This document shows, piece by piece, positions 59,553-64,000 of a DNA stretch of 64,000 nucleotides. Under the pieces are notes generated by a model, which saw nothing but the letters and a program-made list of their open reading frames with translations, made no database searches and was not told where the DNA came from. Position 1 is the first letter of the stretch, and each line of letters opens with the position of its first letter. Source of the stretch: Sycobia sp. Sy_11 (taxonomy: Eukaryota > Arthropoda > Insecta > Hymenoptera > Epichrysomallidae); assembly GCA_018907035.1 (NCBI GenBank), contig JACCIC010000003.1:5429001-5493000 (forward strand). Reading direction: 5' to 3'. The position numbers were made by a program, and so were the translations under genes.

Positions 59553-60391
59553 TATGAGGAAAAGTGCAGCTGAGGCTTATCGTTTGCTTTCGGAAATGTA
59601 TGGGGCAGAATGCATTAATTAATCGATGTGCCGCAAGTGATTCAAATGGTTCAAAAGTGGTTCAAAAGTTGAAAACAAGGATCACTTCGAAAAGCCAAAA
59701 AGTTTTGAAGACATAGAATTAGACGCATTGTCGGGTGAGAATTCGTGTCAGATTCAAGAAGATTTGGCTCCATCATTGGGTATCACGCAATAAGCCCTTT
59801 CCCTGCGCCTAAAAGTATTGACATTCATTCATAAGGTTTGAAATTGGTTGCCGCACGATTTGAAGCCGAGAGAGGTCGAACGGCGACTTTGTATGTTCGA
59901 AATGTTACAGAGGTATAAAAATAAATAATGTTTATATCGTATCCAATCGACGCCGAAACGAATATTTATGTAAAGAAGGCCATTTTCTACATATGGTGGG
60001 ATCAAAAGGGTGTCGTATGCTACGAACTGCTTTCGAGTGGTCAAACTAAAAAGGAACAATTTTATCGAACCTAACTTATGCGTTTGAAGTTAGCATTACA
60101 GGAAAAATGGCAAGAATATGAGATCAGACACAAGTCTGTTATTTTTTATCACTATAACGTTAGCCCACATGTTGCTGCTTTGGTCAAAAACTATTTGGAG
60201 AACAGTGGATGGGAAATTCTATCTCACCCGCTTATATTCCAAACATGGCACCATTTGACTACCACTTGTTTCGATCAATGCAGAATCGTCTTACGGGAAT
60301 ACTCTTTAATTCAGTAGAGGGAATCAAAAATTGGCTCGGTATGTTCTTGGGTTGGAATGATGAGAAATTTTTATTAAGGATAAATAATTAG
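59553..60391 (+). mobile_element. mariner relic related to the copies at 2599/5543
   Basis: The plus strand shows decayed versions of the same protein: MRKSAAEAYRLLSEMYGAEC, FKWFKSGSKVENKD, NSCQIQEDLAPSLGI, LPHDLKPREVERRL, then IFYIWWDQKGVVCYELL, LMRLKLALQEKWQEYEIRH, and HYNVSPHVAALVKNYLENSG. Stops and shifts are frequent, and the TGDEKW region is missing. The HDNARPH aspartate has become tyrosine. Confidence 0.85.
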
Positions 60392-60825
60392 ACAATGGTT
60401 TGGATTCCCAAACGACATACCAATAAGCTATTTCCATTCCTGTGTTAATGAGGGAGAGTTAGGCTTTCCATCTGCCCGTTGGCTTGTCCCTCTCGATCAG
60501 CGCTATAGACTCATGATCTATACATAAGGAATCTGTTTGTGATGACTACCTTTGACTGAAGATTTCTATATACGAAAAATGGTTCCAATGTAATAGAGTG
60601 TCTTAATGTGCTCTCAGTGACATCCGCTAACAGTAGGCTGTGATTCTCTGCGAGATGATAGAGAGAGTTCCACTCAAGAACTCGGACTTGGCAGCTTGTG
60701 TCTGGACGTGACTACGTACATTGTCATAAGATTAGAATCGAAGCTCTGTCTTCCTGTTCCCCAAAATCTAGGGAATAGAATCATCAGAGACAGTGCCCAG
60801 CGGACTTAATACTTGTCGAAAATGT

Positions 60826-61026
60826 AAATCATATTTTGCAAGTATAATCTACTATGAGAATCCTAAGCGCAAAGAGTCATGGGTGGACCCAGGCCAACCG
60901 TCCACATCGACACCAAAACGGAACATCCACGGCCAAAAGGAATTACTGTGTATTTGGTGGGGCCAACAGTGTGTCCTGTACTACAAGCTGCTAAAACCGA
61001 ATGAAACCTTTACTTCCGAGGTATAA
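60826..61026 (+). mobile_element. mariner fragment, middle part of transposase
   Basis: The open frame reads YYENPKRKESWVDPGQPSTS and KELLCIWWGQQCVLYYKLLK, ending PNETFTSEV. It corresponds to the segment between the first and second catalytic aspartates of the mariner at 2599. Neither terminal repeat is present. Confidence 0.8.
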
Positions 61027-62356
61027 AAATGCCAACGGAATTTGTCATATAGATCGATGCGAGCAATGTAAATCATTCTCTTGAGGCAACGCTACTTGAG
61101 GTCAAAAACACTCTGACTTGACGCCTTCTACATCGGACAGCACGACCTATATAAATGATTTGTGGCTGATAACCTCAAACCGCAATTGTTCTTTCTCCAG
61201 AGTATCGTGGGAAAAATATGAAAAGTATATTGATCTTTTTCCAACATAAATGTCCTTTTTCCGTTATGAAGTTCGCCTCTTATTATGTTGAGAAATAAAC
61301 AAATTGCTTAAAAATGAAGAAATCGAAAAGCGCGCGGTCAAATTTTATATTTAAATAATCTAACACCACTTCACTTAAAGAAGAACTTATTGAAAGACTT
61401 CATCAGGTGGGTTTCTGAAATTAAGAAAGGCAAACTGCTGAAATTTGGAAATACATCAGATTAAAGGTGAGAGCACAAAGTTTGAAAAATGAAGTGAAAA
61501 ATAAACCTCACTTTTTTTCACAACGTTTTTGTGAAAAACAAATTTGCATCACACCCTCGTAAATTTTCTTATGGATAATTATCACGATTTTCCTTCTTTT
61601 TTGTGATTAGAATATACTTTTCAGATGTTTAATAAATTAGATTATTTTATATATCGTAATAGAAGACGGTTTCAAAAAATTGCACGTTTAAATCACCAGG
61701 AGAGTGTCCTTTGATCCGGATTTCATTTAGAGTGGTAACTGAAAAGTACGAAAAAGGACTCCTATTACTGCAGAATGTAAAGCAGACTCTCAAGAAATTC
61801 CCCAAGTTCCCAGTATTTCTGAGGAGCGAGAGGGATGGCATTCCTCCTTCACTCTTTCTGTCCTTACATTACTTTCAATGCACCAGTTTAGTATAAAAGC
61901 AGGTTTATGGGGCATACGAAGCGAATAGCAGCACTAACTGGGATAAACCAGACAATGATTTCTGTGGGTACTATCGTCTGCTATCGTACTATGTGCAGAG
62001 GTGAGACTGGGTCGTCTGGATTGATAATGGGTTTGTGGGCATTTTAATGCTTACGAGTTGCGGGCATTGTGGCGTTTGACTAGTGCTTGACTACTTATGT
62101 ATTTCTGTTGCGAATTTTCAATGTTGTGATTATGAAGTGAATAGGTTATGAATAAGAAGTTTGTAATAAAAAATTATTTTCTTATTATGAAATAATTATA
62201 TCAAAAGAATAACTATCTAGACTACTTATTAGTTCGTTTCAGTCAGTATAATTCATATGAAATAAATTTTTCTATGAAAAAGTTTGATTTTAACATTTTT
62301 TAAATATACAATTGAAGTTATTTTAATTACATGATAATTGCAAATCAAACATAAGA
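61027..62356. other. intergenic region upstream of RPAP1
   Basis: No gene recognised. The last 200 bp before 62357 are AT-rich and should contain the RPAP1 promoter or 5' untranslated region. The rest may be old mobile DNA. Confidence 0.5.
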
Positions 62357-63979
62357 ATGACAGATAATTTTGTACATATCAAACGTCCAAAGCCGGAAGA
62401 TGATGAAGATGAACTTTTACGGATGCAGCAAGAATTTTATGAAAAGAAATTAACTCCTTCTGCTAAAGTTATTAATTTACGGTCACAAAAAACAATAATA
62501 GACCAGCCAGTTAAAAAACAATCGAAATTTGCGAAAGACAGATGTATTGAAACTGTAAAAAATCGAATATCTACTAGTCAAATTTGTGGAAATGTTACAA
62601 AAATTGATACAGGTAATTGTGATAATTTTTATCCTTTTAGTAATTATTTTCTAATTTAATTATTTTTAGGAAATCTTGATATATCCAAATCCAATGAAAC
62701 TGAAAAAAATAAAATTGATCCTATCAATAATTATTCTCAATTGTCAGCAAATATTATTCTAGGAAATATTGTAGAACGAAATTTAAATTTAAATGAATTT
62801 AAATCTAATATTAATAAAGAACCAGAATGTTTGCAAGATGGTTTTCCCTCTGTTTTTACATCTTCCGAAATGGTATATTTTAATTTCAGTTTCTAAATTT
62901 ATATTTTTATTTTTTAATTATTAGATTATATTTTAAAACAGTTTCAAGATACAAGCTCTAAGGAAAGTCTCTTTAAAAAAACTATTTCAAAGAAAATACA
63001 AAACAATTCATTATCTTCAATAAATCGAGATAAAGTTGACACATCAATAAATATTTGTAAAAGTAATATAATTACTGGCTCGTGGGCAAAAGAGATTCAT
63101 GAAGAAAATCTTAATAAATTAAAAGAAATGAGCAAAGATGAAATTGTAGCTGAAAAAAAAAATTTAGAAACCATGCTTGATCCAGATACTATTGCATTTA
63201 TAAAATCAATGAAAAATGCAAAAAATAATACAAAAAATGAAATGTTAAAAAGTTTAGAAAAAAGGAATACTGTTGTGAATAATATTATGGAAGTAGATGA
63301 AAACAATCCTCATTCTATTTCCGAGAATTTCATAAATAGTAAAATGGAAGTCGATGATAAGAATGAATCTATAAAATCATTTTCTAAAATAGATAAAAGT
63401 AATGGAGATACCAATGAAGGATTACCTGAGCCTGTAATAGATATAGCAGCAAATGCAGAACAAAAAGGATGGGTGCATATGGATGAACTAGAACCAGAAA
63501 AAGTAAAATGGATGAATGATTTACCAGAAAATAATGATAGTACTCAACCAGTTGATGAACCGTATAATGCACGTTTTGACTTTAATGGTATAAATATTTA
63601 AAACATATAATTTAACTAAAATTTTATTTTTGTTTATTTTTTTATGTAATTATAAACTATGATTATTTTATTACTTTAGAAAAATTATTTATAATATTTT
63701 GCAAATGTATATATTAAAGATTTATATTAGACTATTTTTATAGGAATTTTGTTGCCTTTTCAAAATGAAAATCTCACTGTGGACAAAGGTCTTCATCACC
63801 ATGGTGAAGAGCCTAATAGACCAGGATATTCTCTTCAAGAATTATTGCAATTAAGTAGATCATCAGCTCAACAACAACGTTGTACTTCTCTTAATACTAT
63901 AGCTAATATTTTAGAAAAAACACATTTAGGCTTGTATGATCAAGTTTTGCAACCAGCACTTTTAAAAACATTAAATCAG
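62357..63979 (+). CDS. RPAP1: RNA polymerase II-associated protein 1, 5' part (four exons, 447 aa in window)
   Basis: Exons 62357-62612, 62670-62872, 62942-63587 and 63744-63979 join in phase. The last ends at a donor (CAG|GTAAAA), so the gene continues past the right edge. RPAP1 binds RNA polymerase II and links it to assembly and nuclear import factors. The N-terminus (MTDNFVHIKRPKPEDDEDEL, LLRMQQEFYEKKL) is typical. The RPAP1 N-terminal domain is seen at about residues 199-245 (GSWAKEIHEENLNKLKEMS, LDPDTIAFIKSM). The start of the RPAP1 C-terminal region is seen in exon 4 (EEPNRPGYSLQELLQLSRSS, then QQQRCTSLNTIANIL). The mammalian protein is about 1400 aa, so roughly two thirds lies outside the window. 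Confidence 0.92.
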
Positions 63980-64000
63980 GTAAAAACTTGTTTATTTATT

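Noticed and set aside
1..64000. CRISPR arrays, operons or bacterial genes
   Set aside because: Introns, microsatellites, SINEs and mariners show eukaryotic nuclear DNA. No regularly spaced direct repeats with unique spacers were seen.

Overview
The window is nuclear DNA of an animal with introns. It is very AT-rich, with GT-AG introns, long (TA)n/(GA)n microsatellites, a tRNA-derived SINE and many mariner transposons. The protein set (Wee1, an anoctamin, Donson, MsrB, RPAP1, PRA1) and the mariner types fit an insect, most likely a hymenopteran such as an ant. That placement is an inference from style, not from a search.

Layout. 1-2.3 kb: microsatellites, a possible LINE 3' end, and a SINE with a clear 13-bp target-site duplication. 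2.3-15.6 kb (minus strand): a divergent wee1-like kinase in five exons, whose introns hold two near-identical mariner copies in opposite orientation, an older mariner split by one of them, another mariner fragment, and the decayed remains of a capsid-like (probably Polinton/Maverick-type) element. 19.6-26.2 kb (minus): the canonical wee1 gene, five exons, with two copies of a long-inverted-repeat MITE and a truncated SINE in its largest intron. 26.3-35.0 kb: about 8.7 kb with no gene that I can support, but with one more SINE copy. 35.0-36.4 kb (plus): a PRA1/Rabac1-type prenylated Rab acceptor. 38.3-49.5 kb (plus): an anoctamin (TMEM16) with all six expected Ca2+-site residues. Its 4.8-kb intron contains an intact single-exon Donson (humpty dumpty) gene on the opposite strand. 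50.3-50.8 kb (minus): intronless methionine-R-sulfoxide reductase B. 53.5-61.0 kb: a transposon graveyard with at least five decayed mariner-like relics and a possible LINE tail. 62.4 kb to the right edge (plus): the 5' part of RPAP1, continuing beyond the window.

The two Wee1-family kinases lie head to tail and form a tandem duplication. The downstream copy keeps every catalytic motif but has a short new N-terminus, different intron positions and almost no C-terminal tail. Its exons 3 and 4, which carry the catalytic and DLG motifs, sit between two inverted 1.29-kb mariner copies. That arrangement could favour circular RNA formation or inversion. I consider this, together with the capsid-like relic and the MITE pair, the most interesting content of the window. 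Exon boundaries were set by hand from splice consensus and reading phase, and all internal phases in the reported multi-exon models agree.
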